A DNA stretch of 64,000 nucleotides from Streptomyces sp. NRRL F-5135 (lineage in GTDB: Bacteria > Actinomycetota > Actinomycetes > Streptomycetales > Streptomycetaceae), in NCBI RefSeq assembly GCF_000719775.1, contig NZ_JOHR01000012.1, positions 264,961 to 328,960 on the forward strand, given 5' to 3'. How positions within the stretch are numbered: position 1 is the stretch's first letter; each line of letters starts with the position of its first letter. The position numbers were made by a program, and so were the translations under genes. Below are positions 1 through 8,915 of the stretch, in pieces. The notes beneath the pieces are model-generated. The model was not told the DNA's origin. It saw only the letters and a program-made list of their open reading frames with translations, and did not search any database.

Positions 1-812
1 TGGCGGGCCAGGCCGAGGGAGGCGAACAGGGGGTCACGGCGGGTGAGGTGCAGGTTGCGGGCGACGTCGTTGGCGGCGAACGCGTCCGCCGGTCGGCCCA
101 TGTGGCGGTACATGGTGCCGGCGTGGCTCCAGATGCGGAACTTGATGGCCTGGTCGCCGGACATCTCGGCGAGGGCCTGGGCCTCGCGCATGTGCGCCTT
201 GGCGACGTCGTAGCGGCGGCCGTCGATGGCGGCCCACATCGCGGAGGAGCGGAAGGCGGCTGCTGAGGCGTAGAGGTTGCTTCGTACGCGCTGGGTGGCG
301 CTGCCGGCGTTCTGGAGGTTGAGCGCCTCGTCGGCGAGGGCGGCGGCCCGCTGTTCGATGCCGAGTTGTCCGCCGTGGCGGTGGTCGCTGGCGATGATCT
401 CGGCGAAGCGCTTGTTGAGGCGGTTGACGTCGCTCATGCCGATACGTCGCGGCGATGCGGTACCGGGTGCGGCTGCTGCGGCAGCCGCCGCGATGCTGCC
501 GACGAGAGTACGGCGCTTCATGTCGGGGTCCTCCTGCTGCGGTGGGGCCGGGGTGGACGAAGGCCGGCCCCGTGGCACGAACCCTAAAGCGACGGCGGGT
601 AGTCCGGTGACATCCTCAAGGGCCTTGCGGGCGGCTGACTTTGGCCACGAGACCCGGCCCGCTTTCCATGCCCGGACCGATGAGCCGTCGAGTCCACCAG
701 GGTGCCCGGTCAACCGTTCAATAGCCCTGTTCACGGCCTCGGCGAGGCTGTTGGAGCTGTAACCGTGTTCGGCCATCCACGCCTCAAGAACGGTGTTGCG
801 GGTGGTGTCCAT
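1..812 (-). CDS. XRE-like regulator, 3' end outside window (partial)
   Basis: Open from an ATG at 812 to the window edge without a stop (270 codons seen). The first ~75 residues contain an HTH-like segment (SSNSLAEAVNRAIE, then GSSVRAWKAGRVSWP) typical of the Streptomyces family of XRE regulators. A short Ala-rich stretch follows (MKRRTLVGSIAAAAAAA at 524-474), then helical repeats of TPR type (EQRAAALADEALNLQNAG, VAKAHMREAQALAEMSGDQA). Such proteins couple a DNA-binding head to a peptide- or protein-sensing helical tail. It is divergent from the ATP-binding gene at 1054, a pairing common in Streptomyces, and may control the lanthipeptide locus; that last point is inference. The ATG at 524 gives a shorter product without the HTH and is less likely. 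Confidence 0.75.
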   Translation of the reverse strand, partial: MDTTRNTVLEAWMAEHGYSSNSLAEAVNRAIERLTGHPGGLDGSSVRAWKAGRVSWPKSAARKALEDVTGLPAVALGFVPRGRPSSTPAPPQQEDPDMKRRTLVGSIAAAAAAAAPGTASPRRIGMSDVNRLNKRFAEIIASDHRHGGQLGIEQRAAALADEALNLQNAGSATQRVRSNLYASAAAFRSSAMWAAIDGRRYDVAKAHMREAQALAEMSGDQAIKFRIWSHAGTMYRHMGRPADAFAANDVARNLHLTRRDPLFASLGLAR

Positions 813-1053
813 GCGGGCACGGTAGCCCGCGCGATCCCCACCCGTCAGGTAAAGGAGAGGTCAAAACGCCCTAGGTCGGTCCGTCGGCTGAGCGCCTGAA
901 CGTCCTAACCAACCTGTTGGGAAAGGGAGTTGTCTGGGTGCTGGTCGCCCGCCGCACCCCACCGTGCGGGCGGCTGTTGACGGCCCGGCCCGCTCCTGAG
1001 GTTCCCCCGCAGGGGCGGGCTGGGCGCCGAGACGACACGAAGGCTCCACCCCA

Positions 1054-1500
1054 ATGACGAGTCTGAGAACACCAGTTGAGGCCCGCTTCGTTGGCCACCC
1101 CACGTACAGCCAGACGTTTCCGTGCGAGCCGGCCACGGCCGAGCTCGGCCGCGAACTCGTCCGGGACATCCTCGGGGTGTGGCACCTCGACGGCCTCGCC
1201 GACCGTGCCGCGCTGATCATCACCGAGCTCATCGCGAACGCCTCCAGGCACACTCCGTGTCCCGAGATTCGCCTCAGGGTTGGGCGGCCGAGCGCGACTC
1301 GACTGCGTGTCGGGGTCGTGGACCGGGAACCATCACGTCTTCCCATACTCAGCCAGGCGACTGACGACGACGAGTCGGGCCGCGGGCTGCTCCTCGTCGA
1401 CGCTGTCGCCGACCGCTGGGGCTACGACCTGCACGGCTCCGACAGACGCCCTTGGGGCAAAGAGGTCTGGGCGGAACTCCGTGCCGAGGGCGGCAAGTGA
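1054..1500 (+). CDS. RsbW-like ATP-binding protein (HATPase_c_2)
   Basis: A 148-residue single-domain GHKL ATPase. The N box is visible as ITELIANASRH (residues ~50-60) and the G box as GRGLLLVDAVADRWG (~109-123). This is the anti-sigma/serine kinase-like fold that Streptomyces carries in dozens of copies, often beside XRE regulators and small proteins. It lacks any sensor or dimerisation domain, so it is not a two-component kinase. Its stop overlaps the next start by 4 bases (GTGA at 1497), which indicates translational coupling. The ribosome binding site is weak. The partner protein is unknown. Confidence 0.85.
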   Translation: MTSLRTPVEARFVGHPTYSQTFPCEPATAELGRELVRDILGVWHLDGLADRAALIITELIANASRHTPCPEIRLRVGRPSATRLRVGVVDREPSRLPILSQATDDDESGRGLLLVDAVADRWGYDLHGSDRRPWGKEVWAELRAEGGK

Positions 1501-1709
1501 GCATCCCGGCCACGGAACCCTCGCCCCTTCCGGATCTGGCCCGACTCCGGCCCCGCCAGCAGATGGCCATGGACTGCGCCCTCTGCGCCCGGCAACTGGG
1601 AGCGAGCGGTCGACGGCTGGGCGAGATACGCCACTGGGGCCTGCTGTTCCAGCTCTGGGCCTGTGCTCCCAACTGTCAGGCCGCCAGATCGACTATCCCG
1701 ACCAGCTGA
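1497..1709 (+). CDS. Small Cys-containing hypothetical protein
   Basis: A 70-residue product starting at a GTG that overlaps the stop of the upstream ATPase gene (GTGA). It carries CALC near residue 24 and a second pair in CAPNC near residue 57, the spacing of a possible small zinc-binding knuckle. No family is recognised with certainty. The 4-base overlap and the RBS-led gene that follows support translation. It probably works with the ATP-binding protein, but nothing in the sequence shows how. Confidence 0.55.
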   Translation: MSIPATEPSPLPDLARLRPRQQMAMDCALCARQLGASGRRLGEIRHWGLLFQLWACAPNCQAARSTIPTS

Positions 1710-1727
1710 GAAAGGGGACGTCCTTCC

Positions 1728-1916
1728 ATGGAGTGGCCGTGGATCACCGGTGACTGCTGGCTCGGCTGCGGGCGTACCGGCGTCCTGGTGATCTGGCTCG
1801 GCCCGGTGCAGTGGGACGGGCAGCACGCCCCCTTCTATGCGTGCGAGCCGTGCCTCGATCGCCTCAAGGCCCAGGCGCTCGCCTACTTCATGGAGCGGCG
1901 ACCGGCATCCGCTTGA
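1728..1916 (+). CDS. Small Cys-containing hypothetical protein
   Basis: 62 residues, ATG at 1728, preceded by AAAGGGGA with 8-base spacing. It contains two Cys pairs, DCWLGC (residues ~9-14) and CEPC (~41-44), compatible with one bound zinc. Trp- and aromatic-rich, with no signal peptide. It sits between the ATPase/small-protein pair and the lanthipeptide precursor. Not recognised beyond a resemblance to small proteins that accompany RsbW-like ATPases in Streptomyces. Confidence 0.6.
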   Translation: MEWPWITGDCWLGCGRTGVLVIWLGPVQWDGQHAPFYACEPCLDRLKAQALAYFMERRPASA

Positions 1917-2103
1917 TCAGAATCCCGGCACACGACTTCCCGGCGTGAGGCGGGCACCCCGCGAGGACTTCCTACGCGGAGCACGTCCCCTCCTGCCGGG
2001 CAGCCAGGAGCCGTCCGGTGAGCAGCCGTCTGGCAACGCTCCCGACGGCACCTGGTGGGCACTCCAGCCCAGTAACACCACAACGATTACAAGGAGTTGA
2101 AGC

Positions 2104-2283
2104 ATGACGCGCAGCACCGTAGTTCCCAGCCGCACCGAAGTACGCCCGCACATCCCTGGGGCATCGGACGGCTTCGACCTGGACGTCTCCCTTGTCGAGA
2201 TCGCCGACCCGGCGGGCCTGGTCAACCTGACCGACGACAACTGCGGGTCCACCTGCGGCGCCTGCACCACCAACGTCGCCTGA
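2104..2283 (+). CDS. lanA: FxLD-family lanthipeptide precursor (LanA)
   Basis: A 59-residue peptide with a strong AAGGAG seven bases before the ATG. The leader holds FDLDVSLVEI (residues 24-33), the FxLD variant of the FNLD box bound by class I LanB enzymes. The presumed core, from about residue 41, is NLTDDNCGSTCGACTTNVA. It has three Cys (47, 51, 54), dehydratable Thr43, Ser49, Thr50, Thr55 and Thr56, and an Asp-Asp-Asn motif (44-46) just before the first Cys. That Asp pair is a plausible target of the PCMT-type methyltransferase encoded downstream. The exact leader cleavage site and ring pattern cannot be read from sequence. The product family is known as FxLD lanthipeptides; this core sequence is not one I recognise. 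Confidence 0.9.
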   Translation: MTRSTVVPSRTEVRPHIPGASDGFDLDVSLVEIADPAGLVNLTDDNCGSTCGACTTNVA

Positions 2284-2369
2284 CCGGACCCCAGATCACC
2301 CCTGTCTGGTGCCGCCGCGTCTCCGCGGCGGCACCAGCCGCCCGTCCCCTCGCCTTACGGAGGTACTCG

Positions 2370-5300
2370 GTGGTTACTCCGCCCGCAGCGTTCCGCACCG
2401 GTTCCACTGCTCTCGTGCGTGCCGTGGCCCGGCCCTCGCTGCCGTTTCCTCCGTGCCCCGACCTCGATGACCGCTCGCCCGGTGGTTCGTCTGCCCGCGT
2501 GGCGTGGCTGCGCGCGGTCTGGGCGAACAAGGACGTCGCCGAGGCACTCCAGCACTCCAGCCCGGTCCTGGCCGCGCAGGTAGGGGCCCTGTGCACGGCT
2601 GAGCATCCCACCCTCCGGGATGTGCAGCGCGCGGCGCTGTCTGTGGCCCGCTACCTGCTGCGAGCCCAGCACCGGGCGACACCCTTCGGCCTGTTCGCCG
2701 GCGTGGCCACCGCGGAGTTCGGCCCGCAGGCACGGTCCGACTGGGGCGAAGAGCACATGGCCGTCGGCCGCGCGGGCGCACAGTGGGTGGCTGCCGTGGT
2801 CGAGCGGTTGGAGTCGTGTCCGGACCTCCTCGAACGGCTGCCCGTCGCCATCAACAACACCGTGACGTACCGGGGAGACCGGCTCGTCGTGCCGTTCCAG
2901 CCCGACGTCCAGGACGACCGGACTCGCGCGGTTGAGGCGTCTCTGGCCCTGACCGGACCGGTGCGCGCGGTCCTTGCCGCGACCCGACTGCCGATCCGGT
3001 GCAGCACCCTCGTGGACAAGCTCCAGGCGGAGTTCCCCAACGCCGGTCCCGAGAAGGTGCGTCGACTGCTGGCGGAGTTGATCCGGCAGCGGGTGCTGAT
3101 CACGTGCCTGCACGCTCCGAGCACCGAGACCGACGTCCTCGGGTATCTGGTGGGCCAGCTCGACGTCGTCGACGCCGGAAGCCTCGCCCCGGTCGCGGAG
3201 ACCGTGCGTGAACTCCACGCGGTCCGGGCGGGCCTGAAGGAATGTGCCACGCACGGGGGCCGGGACAGCGTCGCGGCGCGGATGCGAGACCTCGTGCCTG
3301 GCCTGCGCCGCCACCCCGTCGCGCTCGACCTCCGCCTGGACGCACAGATCGTTCTGCCGGAAGCGGTCGCCCGAGAGATCGAGCGCGCCGCTCTCATCCT
3401 GACCCGCTTGAGCAGCCGTCCGTACGGGACCGCCGCCTGGAACAAGTACCACCAGCGGTTCTACGAGCGGTACGGCATCGGCACGATGGTGCCGGTCACG
3501 GAGGTCGTGGCGGACAGCGGCACCGGCTATCCCGACGGCTACCCAGGCGCTCCGGCTGGTGCCCGCAGGCCCCGCGTCTCCGCTCGGGATGACGCCCTCG
3601 TACGGCTGGCTCAGGCCGCCGCGCTCGATGGTCGTGACGAAGTGATCCTCACGGACGAACAGATTGAGGCCCTAGACGTGGGTCCCGACGAGCTCCGGCT
3701 GCCGCCGCACCTGGAGATCGGGGTGCGGGTGCATGCGGCCAGCCTGGAGGAGTTGCAGCGCGGGCGGTTCCGGCTGGAGGTCGTGAACGTGTCCCGTGGC
3801 GCCGGCGTCTCCACGGGCCGATTCCTCAGCTTGCTGGCCCCCGCCGACCGAGAGGCCCTGGTCGCAGAGCTTGCCGATCTTCCGGCCGCAGACGGCAACA
3901 CCATGCCCACGCAGCTCTCTTTCCCGCCCCTGCACCCCGAGAGCGCCCACGTCACTCGCTCCCCACAGGTTCTACCCACCGTGATCAGCCTTCAGGAGCA
4001 CCGCGCCCCGCAGGGCACCGTCCTCACCCCGGAGGACTTGGCTGTGGGGTGCGACAGCCGCCGCATGTACCTCGCCGTCCCCGAGAGAGGCCACCGAGTG
4101 GAAGCCGTCGGGATGCACGCGCTGAACCTGCGCACCCACACCCCGCCACTGGTGCGGTTCCTCACCGAACTGTCCCGCGCCCAGTGCGCGCAGGTCACCG
4201 TCTTCGACTGGGGCGCCGCAGCGGCGATGCCGTTCCTGCCACGTCTGCGTTACGGCCGGACCGTGCTGGCCCCGGCGCGCTGGCGGCTGGAAGCGTCCGA
4301 ACTGCCCGGCCATGCCCACCCTCGGGCCGAGTGGGACGCCGCGCTCAGCGACTGGCGTACCCGGCGGAGGCTGCCGCGCCGCGTCCATCTCGTCGAGGAC
4401 GACCGGCGCCTTTTCCTCGACCTCGACGAGGCCGGCAACCGTGCGCTCCTGCGCCGGCACCTCGACCATTCGCGCCTCGCCGTGCTCGTCGAGGCCCCGG
4501 CACCGGAGGCGTACGGCTGGTGCAGTGGGCGAGCCCACGAGGTCGTGGTGCCCCTCAAAGCAACCAGGCCGTCGGCATGGCCGCCACTGCCAGCCCCCAG
4601 CCGCGCCCGTGCCCTGTCTGCGGCCCAGATGCAGACGCCTGCCGCTTCCTCGGTACTTCTGGCCGCCCTGTACGGCGACCCCCGCCGCCAAGACGTCTTG
4701 CTCTCCCGGCACTTGCCCGGCCTTGTCGAACAACTCGGCAACCCGCCGTGGTGGTTCATCCGCTTCCGCGACCCAGACCAGCACCTCCGCGTACGCATCG
4801 CCCTCCCCGACCCGGAAGCCTTCGCCGACACGGCCCGAACGGTGGGCACTTGGGCCGACGAACTACGAAGCATCGGCCTACTGGCCGACCTGCGCTATCC
4901 CACCTCCTACCGCGAGATGGGCCGCTGGGGCTCCGGCACCGCATGGGCGGCGGCCGAGGAGGTGTTCCGGGCGGACTCGCGCGCCGTCCTGGCCCAACTT
5001 GCGCAGCCACAACGTCCGGGCCAGCGCACGCTGGTGGCGGCCCACACGGTCGCCACCACCCGCGCCTTCCTCGGCACCACCGAGGCTGGGATGCAATGGC
5101 TGATCGACCATGTCTCGCCGACCGCACCCGTGCCCGTTCCACGCCCGCAGTTCACCGAGGCTGTACGGCTCGCCGACCCGAGCCACGACTGGTCGGCCCT
5201 GCGCAGCGTTCCGGGCGGAGACGCCATCGTGTCCGGATGGACTGACCGGGATACGGCGCTCGCCGCGTACCGGCCGCACCTGCCCGGCCCGGACACCCAG

Positions 5301-5453
5301 GGCATCGCCCTCGACGACGTCCTGACCTCCCTGCTGCACGTCCACTTCGTACGCCACGTCGCCGTGAACTTCCCGGAGGAAGAGGTATGCCTCTACCTGG
5401 CGCGCGCCGCCGCCCTGGCCTGGACCGCCCGCACCAGGGGGAGGGCCTCGTGA
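2370..5453 (+). CDS. lanB: Class I lantibiotic dehydratase (LanB)
   Basis: 1027 residues from a GTG with a GGAGG six bases upstream; an in-frame upstream extension would run across the precursor gene and is rejected. The N-terminal glutamylation domain shows RAQHRATPFGLFAGV near residue 100, the hallmark of Lant_dehydr_N. The C-terminal ~270 residues (from about 755) are the elimination domain, with WWFIRFRDPDQHLRVRI as its conserved start. The enzyme uses glutamyl-tRNA to glutamylate Ser/Thr of the core and then eliminates to Dha/Dhb. It is full length for the family. Its stop overlaps the LanC start (GTGA at 5450), so the two are translationally coupled in one operon with the precursor and methyltransferase. 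Confidence 0.95.
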   Translation: MVTPPAAFRTGSTALVRAVARPSLPFPPCPDLDDRSPGGSSARVAWLRAVWANKDVAEALQHSSPVLAAQVGALCTAEHPTLRDVQRAALSVARYLLRAQHRATPFGLFAGVATAEFGPQARSDWGEEHMAVGRAGAQWVAAVVERLESCPDLLERLPVAINNTVTYRGDRLVVPFQPDVQDDRTRAVEASLALTGPVRAVLAATRLPIRCSTLVDKLQAEFPNAGPEKVRRLLAELIRQRVLITCLHAPSTETDVLGYLVGQLDVVDAGSLAPVAETVRELHAVRAGLKECATHGGRDSVAARMRDLVPGLRRHPVALDLRLDAQIVLPEAVAREIERAALILTRLSSRPYGTAAWNKYHQRFYERYGIGTMVPVTEVVADSGTGYPDGYPGAPAGARRPRVSARDDALVRLAQAAALDGRDEVILTDEQIEALDVGPDELRLPPHLEIGVRVHAASLEELQRGRFRLEVVNVSRGAGVSTGRFLSLLAPADREALVAELADLPAADGNTMPTQLSFPPLHPESAHVTRSPQVLPTVISLQEHRAPQGTVLTPEDLAVGCDSRRMYLAVPERGHRVEAVGMHALNLRTHTPPLVRFLTELSRAQCAQVTVFDWGAAAAMPFLPRLRYGRTVLAPARWRLEASELPGHAHPRAEWDAALSDWRTRRRLPRRVHLVEDDRRLFLDLDEAGNRALLRRHLDHSRLAVLVEAPAPEAYGWCSGRAHEVVVPLKATRPSAWPPLPAPSRARALSAAQMQTPAASSVLLAALYGDPRRQDVLLSRHLPGLVEQLGNPPWWFIRFRDPDQHLRVRIALPDPEAFADTARTVGTWADELRSIGLLADLRYPTSYREMGRWGSGTAWAAAEEVFRADSRAVLAQLAQPQRPGQRTLVAAHTVATTRAFLGTTEAGMQWLIDHVSPTAPVPVPRPQFTEAVRLADPSHDWSALRSVPGGDAIVSGWTDRDTALAAYRPHLPGPDTQGIALDDVLTSLLHVHFVRHVAVNFPEEEVCLYLARAAALAWTARTRGRAS

Positions 5454-6725
5454 CCGCCCACCCCACGCTCGGCCTGGTCGACGCCATCGCCACCCAGCTC
5501 GCCGACCCCGACACCGTGCCCCTCGGCTCCAGGACGCTGTCCTCGGACCGGCAGCACCTTGCCTACGGCCCGCCCGGCATCGCGCTCCTGCACATCGAGC
5601 TCGCCGCGAACGGCCTCGCACCGTGGCACCGCGCCCACGACTGGCTCGCCGCCGCCTCCCGTCAGCCGCTCACCAGCGGCCCGGACAGCCATCCGTTCTA
5701 CGGAGTACCCGCCTTCGCCCACGCCCTGACCTGTGCGGCCGACCACCTTCCCGACTCCTACCAACGCGCCCTCGACGCCATGGACGGACAGATCGCCGTC
5801 GACGTCGGACGCCGTCTCGACGCCGCACACCGCCGCATCGACGCCGGACGCCTGCCGCAGCTCGCCGAGTTCGACACCATCCGGGGGCCTAACCGGATAC
5901 GGCGCCTACCTACTGCGCCGAAGCCCCGGCAGCCCCACGCTGCACGCCGTCCTCGACTACTGCGTGCGCCTCACCGAACCGATCACCCACCACGGCGAGA
6001 CTCTGCCGGGCTGGTGGGCGGAGACCGGGCCCTCGGGCAGCCTGGACGACCGATTCCCCGGCGGGCACGCCAACACCGGTATGGCCCACGGCATCGGCGG
6101 CGTGCTCGCGCTCCTAGCCCTCGCCGCCCGGAACGGCACCGTCACCGATGGGCACCACGCGGCACTGCGCACCATCCTTGCCTGGCTGGACCGCTGGAAG
6201 GAGAAGGCCGACGGCGGACCGGTCTGGCCGTACTGGGTCACTCAGCGAGAGCTGCGCAGGGGGAGTCTCGGCCCGTCAGCCCCCAGGCGGCCATCCTGGT
6301 GCTACGGCACCGCCGGCCTCGCCCGCGCCCAGCAACTTGCCGCGCTCGCCCTCGGCGACACCCGCCGTCAGATCGACGCGGAGAACGCACTCGTGGCCGC
6401 CCTCACCGACCCCGAACAGCTGAAGGCCACGACGGACAACGGCCTCTGCCACGGATTCGCCGGCCTCGCCCACGCTGCCGCGCGTACGGCCGACGACGCC
6501 CACCCCTCGACCGCGGGGAAGCTCCGAGCCACGATCCCGGCCCTCCTGGCTGCGGTCATCCCACCGGGCACCGACCTCGAACTCATGGCCACGGCGCTCA
6601 TCCAGGACGAGGAAAGCGGCCACGGCCTCCTCGACGGCGCCGCCGGCATAGCCCTGGCCCTCCTCGCGCCCAGCACCGCCGCACCACCCCGGTCCGCCTG
6701 GGACGCATGCCTCATCATCGCTTGA
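5450..6725 (+). pseudogene. lanC: LanC lanthionine cyclase, frameshifted at a G5 run
   Basis: Starts at GTG 5450, overlapping lanB. The first 145 codons read in one frame (AYGPPGIALLHIEL, HPFYGVPAFAHAL). Past the run of five G at 5883-5887 the cyclase continues in the next frame as GLTGYGAYLLRR, ending at TGA 6725. One G too many breaks the gene; removing it restores 424 residues. The second part holds the zinc ligands, Cys at 6300 (WCYGTAGLA) and Cys-His at 6447-6452 (CHGFAGLAH), plus GHANTGMAHGIGG. Unrepaired, the first frame runs open to 6940 without zinc ligands and over the next gene. Either the gene is inactive, the base is a homopolymer sequencing error, or the ribosome slips. Confidence 0.85.
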
Positions 6726-6746
6726 TCCACCGACCGAAGGAGCTCA

Positions 6747-8828
6747 ATGCCTCCCAACCGCTGGCAGCAGCACAACATCACCTTCGTCGACCGCGAGATT
6801 GCCCAGCGCACCATCGCCGAACGCCTCGGCCCCACCCTGATCGAGGCCGAGGCCGACGGGCAGCTCACCGACTGGTGGTTCATGAACAAGCAGCCCTGGC
6901 CTCTGCGTTACCTCGCCGACAAGCCCTCACCAGCCATTGAGTCGCTCCTGAGCGATCTCATCGGCGACGGCGTGGCCGTGTCGTGCCTGCCCTACGTCTA
7001 CGAGCCCGAGACCGACACGTTCGGTGGCCCGGAGGCCATGGACACAGCTCACGAACTGTTCCACAGCGACTCCCGCCACCTGCTCACCTACCAGCCGAGC
7101 CCGAGGCAACTGGGACGCCGGGAGACCGCCGTCCTGCTGACGAGCGTCATGATGCGCGGTGCTGGACTCGACTGGTTCGAACAGGGCGACGTATGGGCGA
7201 AGGTCGCGGCCCTGCGACCGGCCATCGCTCCACAACCGCCCGAACACGCCGCAGAAATGGCTTCGGCCATGCGCAAGCTCATGACCGCCGATGCCCACAG
7301 CCTCTGCCGCCCGGGTGGCCCACTCCACGCTCACGAGGGATGGGTGACCGCCTTCGAACGGGTCGGTGCCACGCTCGCAGACCTCGCAGGCCGCGGCGCC
7401 CTCATCCGCGGCCTGCGAGCCGTCATCGCCCACCACGTGATCTTCCACGCCAACCGCGCCGGTCTCCTCCAGGACGACCAGAGCGCCCTGTCCCACATCG
7501 CACGAGAGGTAGTCATGGGAACGAGTGGCCACACCGAGTCGCCCACCGAGGCAACAGCCGACATCGATAGCGTCAGCGCGGTGAACACCGACACGATCAC
7601 CACCCCCACGGCGGACGCCGAGCGCCTCCGCAACGCCCTGGTCGACCAGCTTTGCGCGGACGGGCACGCCCGCACGCCCGCCGTCGAGACCGCGTTGCGG
7701 ACCGTGCCCCGCCATGTGTTCGTGCCCGATGCGTCGCTCGAAGACGCCTACGCCAACGCACCGGTGCACATCAAGTACGACACCGACGGCACCTCGATCT
7801 CCTGCGCCTCCCAGCCGGGCGTCGTCGCCCTCATGCTGGACCAGCTCGATGTCCAGCCCGGCGAGCGCATCCTCGAACTCGGCGCCGGCACCGGCTACAA
7901 CGCCGGACTGCTCGCCCACCTGGTCGGCGAGAGCGGACACGTGACCACCCTCGACGTCGACGACGACATCGTAGAAGGCGCCCGCACGCACCTCGCCGCC
8001 GCCGGGATTACCAACGCCGAGGCAGTGACCCGTGATGGAGCCCTCGGCTACGCCGAGGGAGCGCCGTACGACCGGATCATCGCCACCGTCGGCGCCCACG
8101 GCGTACCGCACGCCTGGCTGCAGCAACTCGCCCCCGGCGGTCGGCTCCTCGTACCCCAGCGCCTTAAGGGCACCGTCTCCCGCTCCATCGCCTACGAGCA
8201 GCGCGATGGCCGATGGGTGTCCCTCGGCAGCGAGATGAACACCTTCATGCCGCTTCGGCGGGGCATCGCCGACGACGACCGCCGCGTCATCCCGCTCAGT
8301 GGGGACGGCACTGTCCGGCTTCAGGCCCCCACTGGGCAGCACATCGACACCGACGCCCTTGCTGGTGTGCTGGAGCAGCCCCGCACCGAGGAATGGACTG
8401 GCATGACGGTCCAGGCCATGGAGTCGCCGGAGTGGATGGAACTGTTCGTGGCCTGCTCCCTTCCCTCCGGCCTGATCCGGATGCTGTTCCCTCAGAGTGC
8501 CAAGGGCACTCTGCTCACCGAGGATCCCTACCCTTCGTCGACCGCCGTCGTCGACAAGGGCACCGTCACCTACCTGGCGCGGCGGCTGTCGGAGAAGAGG
8601 ACCCGCGAGGGCGGAAAACTCTGGGAGTTCGGCGTCATCGGCCACGGTCCCGGCAGCGACGAACTGGCCGCGAAGGTCGCCGACGCCATCCGCACCTGGG
8701 ACCGCGAATACCGCAGCCGCGAAGCCACGTTCGAAATCCAGCCCCTCGACGCCCCCAGCATCGAGCGGTGCCCCGGCCTCTTCGCTCTCGACACCCCGCT
8801 GAACCGCATCGTCGTCGACTGGCAGTGA
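6747..8828 (+). CDS. FxLD-system methyltransferase: LanB-elimination-like domain fused to PCMT
   Basis: 693 residues, ATG after GAAGGAG. Residues 1-255 resemble the thiopeptide/LanB C-terminal elimination domain (WWFMNKQPWPLRYLADKP near 35-52; helical remainder). A Ser/Thr-rich linker follows. Residues ~295-490 are a protein-L-isoaspartate O-methyltransferase domain with the SAM motif LELGAGTGYNAG (~376-387) and GGRLLVPQ. A further domain of ~180 residues ends the protein. It matches the architecture of 'methyltransferase, FxLD system' proteins. Related PCMTs in lanthipeptide loci methylate a core Asp, which then cyclises to aspartimide or isoAsp. By inference the target here is Asp44 or Asp45 of the precursor, with the N-terminal domain serving substrate recognition. 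Confidence 0.9.
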   Translation: MPPNRWQQHNITFVDREIAQRTIAERLGPTLIEAEADGQLTDWWFMNKQPWPLRYLADKPSPAIESLLSDLIGDGVAVSCLPYVYEPETDTFGGPEAMDTAHELFHSDSRHLLTYQPSPRQLGRRETAVLLTSVMMRGAGLDWFEQGDVWAKVAALRPAIAPQPPEHAAEMASAMRKLMTADAHSLCRPGGPLHAHEGWVTAFERVGATLADLAGRGALIRGLRAVIAHHVIFHANRAGLLQDDQSALSHIAREVVMGTSGHTESPTEATADIDSVSAVNTDTITTPTADAERLRNALVDQLCADGHARTPAVETALRTVPRHVFVPDASLEDAYANAPVHIKYDTDGTSISCASQPGVVALMLDQLDVQPGERILELGAGTGYNAGLLAHLVGESGHVTTLDVDDDIVEGARTHLAAAGITNAEAVTRDGALGYAEGAPYDRIIATVGAHGVPHAWLQQLAPGGRLLVPQRLKGTVSRSIAYEQRDGRWVSLGSEMNTFMPLRRGIADDDRRVIPLSGDGTVRLQAPTGQHIDTDALAGVLEQPRTEEWTGMTVQAMESPEWMELFVACSLPSGLIRMLFPQSAKGTLLTEDPYPSSTAVVDKGTVTYLARRLSEKRTREGGKLWEFGVIGHGPGSDELAAKVADAIRTWDREYRSREATFEIQPLDAPSIERCPGLFALDTPLNRIVVDWQ

Positions 8829-8844
8829 CGCCCCACGTGTAGCG

Positions 8845-8881
8845 GACGGTGCCCGCCGACGTACGGCTGGCGGGCACCGTC
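8845..8881 (+). terminator. Hairpin terminator after the lanthipeptide operon
   Basis: A perfect 13-bp stem (GACGGTGCCCGCC with GGCGGGCACCGTC) around an 11-base loop, starting 17 bases after the methyltransferase stop. No T tract follows, as is usual in Streptomyces. It suggests that the gene at 8916 is a separate or attenuated transcription unit. Confidence 0.7.
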
Positions 8882-8915
8882 GCCTCACCAGTTCTCACTT
8901 ATGCCTGGGGGACCC

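Noticed and set aside
5450..6940. Continuous 496-residue LanC-like protein in the first frame
   Set aside because: After 5887 this frame loses all cyclase similarity and the zinc ligands and runs into the methyltransferase gene.
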